A stretch of 64,000 nucleotides of DNA, from contig NZ_BCWY01000016.1 of NCBI RefSeq assembly GCF_001894825.1, positions 62,001 to 126,000 on the forward strand. Reading direction: 5' to 3'. The notes beneath the pieces are model-generated. The model was not told the DNA's origin. It ran no database searches and saw nothing but the letters and a program-made list of their open reading frames with translations. Below are positions 45,034-55,059 of the stretch, piece after piece (position 1 is the stretch's first letter; every line of letters starts with the position of its first letter). The DNA is from Rhodococcus jostii NBRC 16295. Its GTDB lineage: Bacteria > Actinomycetota > Actinomycetes > Mycobacteriales > Mycobacteriaceae. The translations under genes and the position numbers were made by a program.

Positions 45034-46056
45034 TCAGGTGATCGCCCGCACCTCGGGGTCGTCCGCCGCCGACGCGACGGCGCCGGCCTCGTCGAGCAGG
45101 TCCGCGAGGTCGTGCGGATACACGGCCTCACCGGCCGCCGCCAGTTCACGAACCGTGTCCGCGGTGCACCACCGGTGACCGGTAATGGTGCGGCTCTCGA
45201 GTTCGGTGAAGCCGCCGTGATGCGGCTCGAACCCGTCGGTGCGCAGGGCGAAGAACAGCTCCTCCGAGCGGATGAGCTGGCCGTTCCAGGAGAAGATCGC
45301 GACCCGCCGCCACATCGGCCCGCGCAGTGAGTCGGCCGATGCGGTGTGCCCGGTCTCCTCCGCGATCTCCCGGACCGCGGCGGCCCGCAGGTTCTCGCCC
45401 TTCTCGACGGCGCCGCCGATCGTGAACCAGTAGTACACGTCGGGGACGGTGGGGTCATGACCGCGGAGCAGCAGGACCCGGCCCTGACCGTCGAGCAGCA
45501 CCACCCGGGCGGACGTGCGGACAGAGTCGAGGGACAGGCCCTCGGTGACCGCCGCGGCAGACGATCGTTCGGTGATCTCGAAATACGTCGGCAGCGGGGC
45601 GGTGCCCCCCAGATGCAGCCAGCGGACCGGCCGCCGGGTGCGGAGCGCGAGGGTGTCGCGGACGGCGTCGTTGTGGAAGCGGCGGGCGATCAGCACCCGC
45701 GCCTCGGCATCCGCCAGTTCCGCCACCAACTGGGGTCGCAAAGTGACGAGGTCGAGGGACGACAGCGCACTCGACAGCGCGTTCTCGGCGATCTCGCGTT
45801 CCGCCCGGTCCGAGCGTTCGGCCCGCGCGGCCATGGCCGCGAGCGATCTGCCCTCGGGCGGGTCCATCGCGGCGGCGGCCGCCCGCACGACCACCGCCCG
45901 GCGGGCGAGGGCAGCATCGAGGGACTGCCAGGACAGATCGGAGCGCACGTGCAGGCGGTCGAGGCGATTGGCCGTTCCGTACGCCCACAGCCCGATCGCC
46001 AGGACCACGGCGGCGACCAGGGCGAGAACCAGGATCGTGAGGGCGGAGAACGTCAC
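45034..46056 (-). CDS. Membrane-anchored NUDIX hydrolase
   Basis: 340 residues from GTG 46056, overlapping the pimA stop (GTGA). N-terminal hydrophobic helix (about 4-24), a long helical domain (25-150), then a NUDIX domain with the box [20 protein letters not shown] followed by ETGH at about 230. It likely hydrolyses a nucleoside-diphosphate-linked compound. The last gene of the pgsA-patA-pimA operon, as Rv2609c in M. tuberculosis, so a role near mannoside synthesis (for example on nucleotide sugars) is conceivable but inferred. Confidence 0.9.
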   Translation of the reverse strand: MTFSALTILVLALVAAVVLAIGLWAYGTANRLDRLHVRSDLSWQSLDAALARRAVVVRAAAAAMDPPEGRSLAAMAARAERSDRAEREIAENALSSALSSLDLVTLRPQLVAELADAEARVLIARRFHNDAVRDTLALRTRRPVRWLHLGGTAPLPTYFEITERSSAAAVTEGLSLDSVRTSARVVLLDGQGRVLLLRGHDPTVPDVYYWFTIGGAVEKGENLRAAAVREIAEETGHTASADSLRGPMWRRVAIFSWNGQLIRSEELFFALRTDGFEPHHGGFTELESRTITGHRWCTADTVRELAAAGEAVYPHDLADLLDEAGAVASAADDPEVRAIT

Positions 46057-47180
46057 GAGCCGACCTCCCGGACGCCGTCGCGGCCGACCGTGACCGTCTC
46101 GTAGACCCGCAGGATCTGTTCGGCCACCACCGGCCAGTCGTACTCGGCGACCACGGTCCGGCCGACGTCGGTGAGCGCAGCACTGCGCTCGGGGTCTCCG
46201 AGTACCGAGTCGATGCCGGCGGCAAGCGCAGCGGCATCCCCCACGGGCACCAGGACCCCGGCCTGCCCGTCCCGCAGGACCCGGCGGAACGCGTCCAGTT
46301 CGCTGGCCACGACGGCGGCTCCCGCGGCCATCGCCTCCACCAGCACGATGCCGAAGCTCTCGCCGCCGAGGTTGGGGGCGCAGTACACGTCGGCGCTGCG
46401 CAGTGCCGACGCCTTCTCTGCGTCGTCGACCTGACCCAGCAGACGCAGGTGCCCGAACAGGGGACCCGCCTCGCGGCGCAGCTTGTCCTCGTCGCCGCGA
46501 CCGACCACCAGCACCTCGAGGTCGGGATATTGCTCCACCAGCGCCGGCAGCGCCTTCAGCAGCACGGCCATGCCCTTGCGGGGCTCGTCGTAGCGTCCGA
46601 GGAAGAGGATGGTCTTTCCGGGACGCGGGTATCCGGGCAGCGGCTCGGCGTCGGCGAACGCGGGCACGTCGACCCCGTTGGGGATTTCGACGGCGTCGGA
46701 GCCGAGTGATTCCACCTGCCACCGACGCGCGAGTTCCGACACGGCGATGCGTCCGCTGATCCTCTCCAGGTAGGGCTGGAGCACCCCCTGAAACGTGCTC
46801 AGCACCAACGACTTCGTGGTCGACGTATGGAAGGTCGCCACGATCGGGCCCTCGGCCACACGCATGGCGAGCATCGACAGGCTCGGCGCATTCGGCTCGT
46901 GGATGTGCAGGACGTCGAAGTTGTTGTCCGAGATCCACCGCCGGACGCGGGCACTCGCGGCGGGGCCGAAACTCAACCGGGCCACCGACCCGTTGTACGG
47001 AATGGCGAGGGCGCGGCCCGCGGAGACGACGAAGTCGGGCAGATCGACGTCGTCGGAGGCCGGGGCCAGGACACTCACCTTGTGCCCGCGCTCGATCAGG
47101 ACCTCCGCGAGGTCGACGACGTGGGCCTGCACTCCGCCCGGCACGTCGAACGAGTACGGGCAGACCATTCCGATCTTCAC
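46053..47180 (-). CDS. pimA: Phosphatidyl-myo-inositol mannosyltransferase PimA
   Basis: 375 residues, GT4 (GT-B) enzyme adding the first mannose from GDP-mannose to phosphatidylinositol. KIGMVCPYSFDVPGGVQAHV at the N-terminus, the ATFHTSTT segment, and GGESFGIVLVEAMAAG, which holds the donor-binding Glu, are all present. GTG 47180 overlaps the acyltransferase stop (GTGA). Orthologue of Rv2610c in the same order. Confidence 0.96.
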   Translation of the reverse strand: MKIGMVCPYSFDVPGGVQAHVVDLAEVLIERGHKVSVLAPASDDVDLPDFVVSAGRALAIPYNGSVARLSFGPAASARVRRWISDNNFDVLHIHEPNAPSLSMLAMRVAEGPIVATFHTSTTKSLVLSTFQGVLQPYLERISGRIAVSELARRWQVESLGSDAVEIPNGVDVPAFADAEPLPGYPRPGKTILFLGRYDEPRKGMAVLLKALPALVEQYPDLEVLVVGRGDEDKLRREAGPLFGHLRLLGQVDDAEKASALRSADVYCAPNLGGESFGIVLVEAMAAGAAVVASELDAFRRVLRDGQAGVLVPVGDAAALAAGIDSVLGDPERSAALTDVGRTVVAEYDWPVVAEQILRVYETVTVGRDGVREVGS

Positions 47181-48082
47181 GAGTTCTCCATGCGAGCGAG
47201 CCTCGCCTGCGACAGGTCGGAGAGCCACAGCGGCTGAAGCATGTGCCAGTCCTCGGGGTGCGCCGAAATGTTGACCTCGAACCGTTCCGCGAGAGCCTGC
47301 GTCGCCCCGGCAACCCCGACGCTCGTGTCGATCGGGGGGTCGATACGGAAGCCCCAGCCGCCGTCCGTGAACCAGCAGTGCACCGGAAGCAGCGGAGCGC
47401 CGGTGTCGATCGCCAGCTTCGCCGGACCGGCGGGCATGCGGGTCGGTTCGCCGAAGAACGTGACCGGGACGCCCTTCTTCGCCAGATCGCGTTCACCGAG
47501 AAGGCACACGATCCCGTTGCCGCGCAGTCGCGCCGACAATTCCACGAACGGTGGGTGCTCTCCCCCGCTGAGCGGGAAGATCTCGAACCCGAGCCCTTCC
47601 CGGTAGTCGACGAAACGCCGGTACAGCGACTCCGGCTTCAGCCTCTCGGCGACCGTGGACAGTCCACCCCAGTGCTGGGCGCACCACACCCCGGCCATGT
47701 CCCAGTTGCCGCTGTGCGGCAGCGCCAGAATCGCACCGCGGCCGGCTTCCTTCGCGGCGTCGAGGTGCTTCTGGCCTTCGATCAGCTCGTCGAGCGCGGC
47801 GCCGGTCTGCACGAGGTCCATCGACGGCAGCCGGAAGGCCTCCCGCCAGTACCGCGCGTAGGACCGCATCGACGCCTTCATCAGCGTGTCCGGCACCTCG
47901 GCCGGGGGCACGCCCAGCACGCGGGCGAGATTGCGGCGCAACTGTTCCGGGCCGCCGTTCCGTACGGCGAAGTCGGCTCCCCTGTCGAACAGGGAGACCG
48001 CGACCTTCTCGGGCAGCGCGCGGACCAGCCGCCAGCCGGCCGCATACCCCAGGTCGCTGATCCGTTCCGACAGGCCGCTCAC
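47177..48082 (-). CDS. patA: Phosphatidylinositol mannoside acyltransferase PatA
   Basis: 301 residues of the LpxL/HtrB-like acyltransferase family. Catalytic motif LPHSGNWDMAG gives the H-x4-D pair (about 127-132). It acylates the mannose of PIM. The start is GTG 48082, overlapping the pgsA stop (GTGA). Counterpart of Rv2611c. Its place between pgsA and pimA makes the assignment firm. Confidence 0.94.
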   Translation of the reverse strand: MSGLSERISDLGYAAGWRLVRALPEKVAVSLFDRGADFAVRNGGPEQLRRNLARVLGVPPAEVPDTLMKASMRSYARYWREAFRLPSMDLVQTGAALDELIEGQKHLDAAKEAGRGAILALPHSGNWDMAGVWCAQHWGGLSTVAERLKPESLYRRFVDYREGLGFEIFPLSGGEHPPFVELSARLRGNGIVCLLGERDLAKKGVPVTFFGEPTRMPAGPAKLAIDTGAPLLPVHCWFTDGGWGFRIDPPIDTSVGVAGATQALAERFEVNISAHPEDWHMLQPLWLSDLSQARLARMENS

Positions 48083-48744
48083 TGCGCGGTCGCCTGTCCG
48101 TCCGGCGGCGTCGTGTCCGACGGCGGCAGGGGCAGCACGTCCCGCGCGCCCGGCGACCGGCGAACCGCCAGAACCCGCTGGAACACGGTGATCACGCTGC
48201 CCACCGACAGCAACCACATCGCGACGTGAACGGCCCACGGGACGCCGAGACCGGTCACACCGGCCCCGACCAGGACGATGATCAGCCGGTCGGGTCGCTC
48301 GATGAGTCCACCGTCGGCGGACAGTCCACTCGCCTCGGCCCGCGCCTTGGCGTACGAGATCACCTGCGAGGTGACGAGACATAGCAGCGTCGCGATCAGC
48401 AACGGCTTGCTGTTCTCGTGATAGACCGCCCACCAGGCGAGACCGGCGAAGATCGCACCGTCGGCCACCCGGTCGCAGGTGGCGTCGAGGACCGCGCCGT
48501 ACCGCGTTCCGCCGCCGCGGGCACGGGCCATCGCGCCGTCCAGCATGTCGAACATGACGAACAGCCAGATGAACATCGCTCCCCAGAACAGATGTCCGCT
48601 GGGAAACAGTGTGACCGCGCCGGCGACGGTCGCCACGGTGCCGATGACGGTGACGGAATCCGGGGTGAGCCCCGTCTTGACGAGGGCCTTCCCCAATGGC
48701 GCCGTCACCTTGGACACGGATGCCCGTCCGAAGAAGCTCAGCAC
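48079..48744 (-). CDS. pgsA: Phosphatidylinositol phosphate synthase (CDP-alcohol phosphatidyltransferase)
   Basis: 221 residues, six hydrophobic segments. The family motif D-G-x2-A-R-x8-G-x3-D-x3-D is seen as DGAMARARGGGTRYGAVLDA followed by TCD (about 68-90). It joins CDP-diacylglycerol with inositol phosphate to make the PIM/LAM base lipid. The mycobacterial orthologue is Rv2612c. Operon with patA and pimA by four-base overlaps. Starts ATG 48744, 79 bp after the HIT gene. Confidence 0.95.
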   Translation of the reverse strand: MLSFFGRASVSKVTAPLGKALVKTGLTPDSVTVIGTVATVAGAVTLFPSGHLFWGAMFIWLFVMFDMLDGAMARARGGGTRYGAVLDATCDRVADGAIFAGLAWWAVYHENSKPLLIATLLCLVTSQVISYAKARAEASGLSADGGLIERPDRLIIVLVGAGVTGLGVPWAVHVAMWLLSVGSVITVFQRVLAVRRSPGARDVLPLPPSDTTPPDGQATAQ

Positions 48745-48823
48745 CTCTCCACCCCGTTCTTCACTTCCCGCCAGGAACCCCGAACGCGTGAGTCTGCGAC
48801 TCGCGCGTCATTCATCTATCGAG

Positions 48824-49399
48824 TCATTCATTCCAGGCCTTCGCCAGCAGCCCCCGGGTCTCCCGCAGCAACTGCGGCATGACCTTGACCCCGGCGAGGA
48901 CCGTGATGAAGTTCGCGTCTCCGCCCCAGCGCGGAACGATGTGCTGATGCAGGTGTTCGGCGAGGGACCCGCCGGCCGCCGCCCCGAGATTGAGACCGAC
49001 GTTGAAACCGTCCGGCCGCGACACCCGCTTGATCACGCGCAGAGCCTGCTGCGTGAACGACATCAACTCGGCGCTCTCCTCTTCCGTCAGGTCTTCCAGC
49101 GCCGCGACCTTGCGGTAGGGAACCACCATCAGGTGCCCAGGGTTGTACGGGTACAGGTTCAGCACCGCGTACACGTGCTCCCCGCGGGCCACGATCAGCC
49201 CGTCCTCGTCGTCCATCTTGGGGATGTCGATGAACGGTTCGTTCGGGGTGTCCCGCGACTTCGGCGTCTCGGCGATGTACGACATGCGGTGCGGCGACCA
49301 GATCCGCTGAAGGTGATCGGGTTCTCCGGGGCCGCGGTCCACGAGGCGGCCGGGGCCGGCGAGCATCTCGTCGGCTGTCACGTCCTCACCTCCGGTCAT
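48824..49399 (-). CDS. HIT-family hydrolase/phosphorylase (Ap4A-type)
   Basis: 191 residues from ATG 49399 (GGAAGG upstream); a GTG at 49408 overlaps the thrS stop but has no spacing to a binding site. HIT motif HLHQHIVPR near residue 130 with the nucleophilic middle His. Resembles the Rv2613c diadenosine-tetraphosphate phosphorylase. It lies just downstream of thrS; ThrRS and other synthetases can make Ap4A, so pairing may be functional (inference). Confidence 0.92.
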   Translation of the reverse strand: MTGGEDVTADEMLAGPGRLVDRGPGEPDHLQRIWSPHRMSYIAETPKSRDTPNEPFIDIPKMDDEDGLIVARGEHVYAVLNLYPYNPGHLMVVPYRKVAALEDLTEEESAELMSFTQQALRVIKRVSRPDGFNVGLNLGAAAGGSLAEHLHQHIVPRWGGDANFITVLAGVKVMPQLLRETRGLLAKAWNE

Positions 49400-49404
49400 G
49401 TACG

Positions 49405-51462
<2,058 letters not shown>

Positions 51463-51557
51463 GGCGATGTTCTCCTAGGTGAGGTGTGCGGTGCAGACAT
51501 GGTGAATGTGCCAGCCCATGTTATCGGCCCAGCAGTCACACCCAACCACGCGTCCGG

Positions 51558-52031
51558 CTAGAGCGGGCTCTCCAGCCACGAGTAGTCGAGGCCGATCCAC
51601 GTTCCGACGAGACCGAACGTCCCGAGCAACCACAGCGTCGCCAGGACGACGACACCCGTCAACAGTGCGCCCGCACCCTTGACGACCAGCGACTGTCGCG
51701 AGAACCAGTCCATGAAGTTGTCGTAGCGCTTCCGCGCATAGTGCAGCAGCCGGTGCGCCCACGCGAATTCGGACGCGAGGATCCCGAGTCCGGCGAACAC
51801 GATCAGCCAGCCGGGACCCGGGTAGGGAATCGCGACGATCCCGGCGGCGAGGACGAGGGCGCCGATCACACCCACCGCGATGCGGTACGTCAGGTTCAGG
51901 CTCGGCCGCGCGGCGATGTGCTCTCGCCACCGGCGCCAGCGACTCTCCGCTTCCTGGAACGGGGACAGATCCGAATCGTCCACGTCCACGTTCTCGGGAG
52001 CGGGTCCCGGCCGAGCTTCTCCGCTAGTCAC
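51558..52031 (-). CDS. TIGR02611-type small membrane protein
   Basis: 157 residues from GTG 52031. Three hydrophobic helices (about 50-72, IAVGVIGALVLAAGIVAIPY, then WLIVFAGLGILASEFAWAHR and VVKGAGALLTGVVVLATLWL). The PYPGPGW segment between the first two helices and a Pro-rich acidic N-terminus match the actinobacterial TIGR02611/PGPGW family. Function unknown. Stops 95 bp upstream of thrS. Confidence 0.82.
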   Translation of the reverse strand: MTSGEARPGPAPENVDVDDSDLSPFQEAESRWRRWREHIAARPSLNLTYRIAVGVIGALVLAAGIVAIPYPGPGWLIVFAGLGILASEFAWAHRLLHYARKRYDNFMDWFSRQSLVVKGAGALLTGVVVLATLWLLGTFGLVGTWIGLDYSWLESPL

Positions 52032-52095
52032 CAGTCCACCCTACCGACCGCGACCTGCGGCGGCGCGTCGTCGCACCGCCGCAGCCGCTCGCGGG

Positions 52096-53301
52096 TCAGC
52101 CCTTCACGCACACGACCTGCCGCAGATGGGCCACGACCTCGACGAGATCGGCCTGCGCCTCGATCACCTGCTCGATGTCCTTGTAGGCGCCGGGAATCTC
52201 GTCGATCACGCCCGCATCCTTGCGCGATTCGACTCCGGACGTCTGCCGCACGAGGTCGTCGACCGTGAAGCGCTTCTTCGCCTTCGTCCGGCTCATCGTC
52301 CGTCCTGCCCCGTGCGACGCAGAATTGAACGACAGCTCGGAGCCCAGGCCCCGCACCACATAGGAACCGGTGCCCATGGAACCGGGGATGAGGCCGAGAT
52401 CACCCCGACCTGCCCTGATCGCGCCCTTGCGGGTGACGAGCATCGGCTCGCCGTCGACGATTTCCTCCGACACGTAGTTGTGGTGACAGGAGATCGGTTC
52501 GTCGAACCGCACGGTCCTGCCCGGCAGGGACTGCCGGAAGGCCCGCATCACCAACGTGAGCATGACCGCACGGTTGCGGGCCGCGTACTCCTGCGCCCAC
52601 GTCAGGTCGTGGCGGTACGCCTCCATCTCCTTGCTCCCGGCGAGGAACACCGCGAGATCGCGATCGACCAGCCGCTGGTTGTGGGGCAATGCCCGCGCCA
52701 CCGCGATGTGCCGTTCCGCCAGTTCCTTGCCGATGTTGCGGGAACCGGAGTGGAGCATCAGCCAGACCTCCTCCGCATCCGACAGGCACACCTCGATGAA
52801 GTGGTTGCCGCCGCCGAGGGTCCCGATTTGCTTCATCGCCTTCGATTCCCGGGACTGGACACCGGAATGGAGGTCACCGAACTCCTGCCAGAAGCGGTCC
52901 CATCCCTTCTTCACCCCTGCCGCGTCCGTGACACCCAGTGCGCCGACGTTCACCGACCGCTCGTGCATGGCGAAACCCACCGGCACCGCACGCTCGATGT
53001 GCGACCTCATCGACCGCAGGCTGTCGGGCAGGTCGCTCGCGGTGACATCCGTCCGGACCGCCGTCATTCCGCACCCGATGTCGACGCCGACCGCGGCCGG
53101 GGCGACCGCCGCGCGCATCGCGATGACGGAACCGACCGTTGCACCCTTGCCCACGTGGACGTCGGGCATGACGCGCACACCGTGGACCCACGGCAGGTCG
53201 GCCATGTTCCGCAGCTGCTGCAACGCAGCCTGCTCGATGGTCCACTCCTCCGCCCACATCAATGTCGGCGCGGTGGTGCCCTCCAGCCTCACGGGGAACA
53301 T
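52096..53301 (-). CDS. rtcB: RNA-splicing ligase RtcB
   Basis: 401 residues. GTP/Mn2+-dependent 3'-phosphate RNA ligase used in tRNA or rRNA repair. Motifs: MPDVHVGKGATVGSVIA, GVDIGCGM, GGGNHFIEV, HSGSRNIG and the C-terminal SHGAGR with the guanylylated His. The start is ATG 53301. No archease or RtcA/RtcR gene lies adjacent. It is just downstream of tRNA-Val(CAC), separated by a terminator. Confidence 0.93.
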   Translation of the reverse strand: MFPVRLEGTTAPTLMWAEEWTIEQAALQQLRNMADLPWVHGVRVMPDVHVGKGATVGSVIAMRAAVAPAAVGVDIGCGMTAVRTDVTASDLPDSLRSMRSHIERAVPVGFAMHERSVNVGALGVTDAAGVKKGWDRFWQEFGDLHSGVQSRESKAMKQIGTLGGGNHFIEVCLSDAEEVWLMLHSGSRNIGKELAERHIAVARALPHNQRLVDRDLAVFLAGSKEMEAYRHDLTWAQEYAARNRAVMLTLVMRAFRQSLPGRTVRFDEPISCHHNYVSEEIVDGEPMLVTRKGAIRAGRGDLGLIPGSMGTGSYVVRGLGSELSFNSASHGAGRTMSRTKAKKRFTVDDLVRQTSGVESRKDAGVIDEIPGAYKDIEQVIEAQADLVEVVAHLRQVVCVKG

Positions 53302-53411
53302 TCGACTCGGTCCTTCGATAGCGGATCGCCCGGGGAGTTTCGGCCGGCTGAGTTCATTGTCCGCCGCGCCGCGGAGCCGCAACAACCGAATTATTCGGGT
53401 GAACACACGAA

Positions 53412-53453
53412 AAAGAAGAGGGCGTTTCCGATTACGGAAACGCCCTCTTCTTT
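53412..53453 (-). terminator. Terminator of tRNA-Val(CAC)
   Basis: A 19-bp perfect stem (53412-53430 with 53435-53453) around the loop ATTA; read on the minus strand it is followed by TTTTTCG. It begins three bases after the tRNA 3' end. Confidence 0.92.
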
Positions 53454-53456
53454 CTG

Positions 53457-53528
53457 TGGTCCCGGCTGGGATCGAACCAGCGACCTCCCCGGTGTGAACG
53501 GGACGCTCTTCCACTGAGCCACGGGACC
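53457..53528 (-). tRNA. tRNA-Val(CAC)
   Basis: 72-nt cloverleaf. Acceptor GGTCCCG/CGGGACC, anticodon stem TCCCG/CGGGG, loop TTCACAC giving anticodon CAC, T stem GCTGG/CCAGC with TTCGATC. The 3' CCA is not encoded. A TAATGT -10 lies at 53570-53565. Confidence 0.95.
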
Positions 53529-53564
53529 GATGCGCGCCAAACACTCGCGCTCGAACGAGTTGGA

Positions 53565-53593
53565 ACATTAACACGACCGAGCCGCCGAACGAA
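53565..53593 (-). promoter_or_regulatory. Promoter of tRNA-Val(CAC)
   Basis: On the minus strand TTCGTT, 17 bases and TAATGT, about 36 bases before the tRNA. The same -10 hexamer occurs in the promoter of the plus-strand tRNA set. Confidence 0.6.
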
Positions 53594-53693
53594 AATCACG
53601 TCGATGGGATTCGCGCCGACCCCCACCCGGGCCGTGCCCGAGACCCGGCGTCGTTCATGCGTAGTTCACCGCCTGATCCCTTGACCTGCAGAT

Positions 53694-53723
53694 TTGTAAC
53701 TATCGCGGATGGTCGGCTAATGT
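53694..53723 (+). promoter_or_regulatory. Promoter of the Gly-Cys-Val tRNA set
   Basis: TTGTAA, 18 bases, TAATGT; transcription would start about 40 bases before tRNA-Gly at 53771. No gene lies between. Confidence 0.55.
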
Positions 53724-53770
53724 TCTCAACCGCACCACGGAGAACATTCTCCGCGAGTTACACGGTGCAT

Positions 53771-53843
53771 GCGGACGTGGCGCAGCTGGTAGCGCACAAC
53801 CTTGCCAAGGTTGGGGTCGCGGGTTCGAATCCCGTCGTCCGCT
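53771..53843 (+). tRNA. tRNA-Gly(GCC), copy 1
   Basis: 73 nt; acceptor GCGGACG/CGTCCGC, anticodon stem CAACC/GGTTG with loop TTGCCAA (anticodon GCC), T arm GGTTCGAATCC. Identical to the copy at 54087. Confidence 0.96.
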
Positions 53844-53867
53844 CGAGAGGTTGGACTCAACCTTCAC

Positions 53868-53938
53868 GGTGGAGTGGCCGAGTGGTGAGGCAACGGCCTG
53901 CAAAGCCGTGCACACGGGTTCGATTCCCGTCTCCACCT
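53868..53938 (+). tRNA. tRNA-Cys(GCA)
   Basis: 71 nt; acceptor GGTGGAG/CTCCACC, anticodon loop CTGCAAA with anticodon GCA, T arm GGTTCGATTCC. 24 bp after tRNA-Gly. Confidence 0.95.
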
Positions 53939-53939
53939 C

Positions 53940-54011
53940 GCGCGATTAGCTCAGCGGGAGAGCGCTTCCCTGACACGGAAGAGGTCACTGGTTCAATCCC
54001 AGTATCGCGCA
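53940..54011 (+). tRNA. tRNA-Val(GAC), copy 1
   Basis: 72 nt; acceptor GCGCGAT/ATCGCGC, anticodon stem CTTCC/GGAAG, loop CTGACAC (anticodon GAC). Starts one base after tRNA-Cys, so it must be cut from a common transcript. Confidence 0.96.
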
Positions 54012-54060
54012 CCGAGATAGATGATAGATGCTCGACTGTTTGACTTGCTCGACTGTGACG

Positions 54061-54076
54061 GCCCCCTCGCGGGGGC
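54061..54076 (+). terminator. Hairpin after the first tRNA set
   Basis: GCCCCC, loop TCGC, GGGGGC and then TTTC. It lies 49 bp after tRNA-Val and only 10 bp before the second tRNA-Gly. Confidence 0.75.
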
Positions 54077-54086
54077 TTTCACGAAT

Positions 54087-54159
54087 GCGGACGTGGCGCA
54101 GCTGGTAGCGCACAACCTTGCCAAGGTTGGGGTCGCGGGTTCGAATCCCGTCGTCCGCT
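54087..54159 (+). tRNA. tRNA-Gly(GCC), copy 2
   Basis: Identical in all 73 bases to the copy at 53771. No promoter fits between the hairpin at 54061 and its 5' end; a transcript must start earlier. Confidence 0.96.
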
Positions 54160-54175
54160 CTCTTTTTTCCATCCC

Positions 54176-54247
54176 GCGCGATTAGCTCAGCGGGAGAGCG
54201 CTTCCCTGACACGGAAGAGGTCACTGGTTCAATCCCAGTATCGCGCA
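54176..54247 (+). tRNA. tRNA-Val(GAC), copy 2
   Basis: Identical in all 72 bases to the copy at 53940; here followed by CCA-like bases (the discriminator A, then CCA). The second set lacks tRNA-Cys. Confidence 0.96.
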
Positions 54248-54271
54248 CCACTTCGCATCAATCGCACAGTG

Positions 54272-54316
54272 AACAACAGTTCAGCCCCGGTCGTCGACCG
54301 GGGCTGAACTGTTGTT
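54272..54316. terminator. Bidirectional terminator after the tRNA cluster
   Basis: 22-bp perfect inverted repeat (54272-54293 with 54295-54316) around one central base; the GC core is CAGCCCCGGTCG. It lies between tRNA-Val and the convergent LeuA-domain gene and can serve both. Confidence 0.92.
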
Positions 54317-54321
54317 CCGTG

Positions 54322-54810
54322 TCAGGCACGCCGCAGCCGGTTGGCGGCGGAGATCATCGCCCGCAGAGTCGATTCCGTGTGGGATTCACCGATGCCCATC
54401 GCCCAGAGCCGGATGCCGTCGCTCTCACAGAGCAGGAACGTCGCCGTGCGGTGCCCGATCTCGCGCTGATGAAACGACAGGATTTCCATCGCACAGCCGG
54501 CGCCGTACAGCATCGAGGTCATGGCGGCCACCGGGCCGGGCGCGCTCGCACCGGTCTTGCAGATCGATTCGCCGATACCGAGCGTCGCTTCGAAGTCCCA
54601 CATTCCGGGGCCGATCTTCGTTTCCGACCAGCTGCCCAGACGAAACGGCCCACTGGACGGCGCGTAGGTGCTCTCGAACGCGGACCACGTCATGCCGGCG
54701 GATTCGTTCCGGAGTTCCCGCGGCAGCGACTCGAGGTGGCGCGCAGCGGACGGATCGGCGGCCGGAGTCGACGAGGGAAAGGATGAGGCGAAAGAAGTGG
54801 AGGTGCTCAT
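54322..54810 (-). CDS. Stand-alone LeuA regulatory (allosteric) domain protein
   Basis: 162 residues. From residue about 50 it matches the C-terminal regulatory domain of 2-isopropylmalate synthase: GPFRLGSWSETKIGPGMWDF, APGPVAAMTSMLYGAG, and LWAMGIGESHTESTLRAMIS followed by AANR. That domain binds leucine in LeuA. The TIM-barrel catalytic domain is missing entirely, and the N-terminal 45 residues are Ser/Ala-rich. ATG 54810 chosen (AGGAAG upstream). Upstream, a branched-chain leader peptide suggests regulation by charged Leu/Val/Ile tRNAs. It could modify LeuA activity by mixing with it, or sense leucine; both are inference. Confidence 0.82.
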   Translation of the reverse strand: MSTSTSFASSFPSSTPAADPSAARHLESLPRELRNESAGMTWSAFESTYAPSSGPFRLGSWSETKIGPGMWDFEATLGIGESICKTGASAPGPVAAMTSMLYGAGCAMEILSFHQREIGHRTATFLLCESDGIRLWAMGIGESHTESTLRAMISAANRLRRA

Positions 54811-54882
54811 TCTCGTGGTCTTCCTGCAAGAAGGGAGGACCAACGCGTAGTTCAACGACCCGCAGCGAGGGGTCGGTCCGTA
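54811..54882 (-). promoter_or_regulatory. Candidate attenuator between leader peptide and LeuA-domain gene
   Basis: The leader transcript can form competing hairpins: GGGGTC (end of the leader frame) with GACCCC, or CGACCC with GGGTCG. Further on, CTTC-TTGCAG-GAAG pairs across the AGGAAG ribosome binding site. The choice would depend on where a ribosome stalls in the leader. No U run is present, so control may be at translation. Structure inferred by eye. Confidence 0.55.
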
Positions 54883-54924
54883 TCAGACCCCGCTACGGCG
54901 GAGAACTACGAGAATGCGCTGCAT
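54883..54924 (-). CDS. Branched-chain leader peptide
   Basis: 13 codons encoding MQRILVVLRRSGV, with Ile-Leu-Val-Val-Leu in a row, similar in type to ilvB/leuA leader peptides of corynebacteria. A sigma-A-like promoter (TTGTCC, 18 bases, TACAGT) ends seven bases before the ATG, so the mRNA is probably leaderless. Confidence 0.75.
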   Translation of the reverse strand: MQRILVVLRRSGV

Positions 54925-54931
54925 GGGTGAC

Positions 54932-54961
54932 ACTGTAAGCGACAACCGTCCGCCGGGACAA
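54932..54961 (-). promoter_or_regulatory. Promoter of the leader peptide/LeuA-domain unit
   Basis: Minus strand TTGTCC (54961-54956), 18-base spacer, TACAGT (54937-54932). The predicted start site coincides with the leader ATG at 54924. Confidence 0.65.
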
Positions 54962-55025
54962 CCCCGGTTCGCGCTCTCGCACCGACCACAGGTGGGGTGG
55001 GTGACGAAATCGTTACCGCTGCATC

Positions 55026-55054
55026 TGGAACGTGAGGAAATCCTCATGTATCGT
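55026..55054 (+). promoter_or_regulatory. Promoter of the 6C RNA
   Basis: TGGAAC (55026-55031), 17 bases, TATCGT (55049-55054). It places the transcript start around 55060, directly at the first C-rich stem-loop. Confidence 0.55.
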
Positions 55055-55059
55055 CTAAC

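Noticed and set aside
51463..51557. Possible T-box leader before thrS
   Set aside because: Only 95 bp, without the conserved T-box sequence or stem I.
53457..54247. tRNA cluster as integration site
   Set aside because: No integrase gene or repeated tRNA 3' end beside it; duplicates are complete genes.
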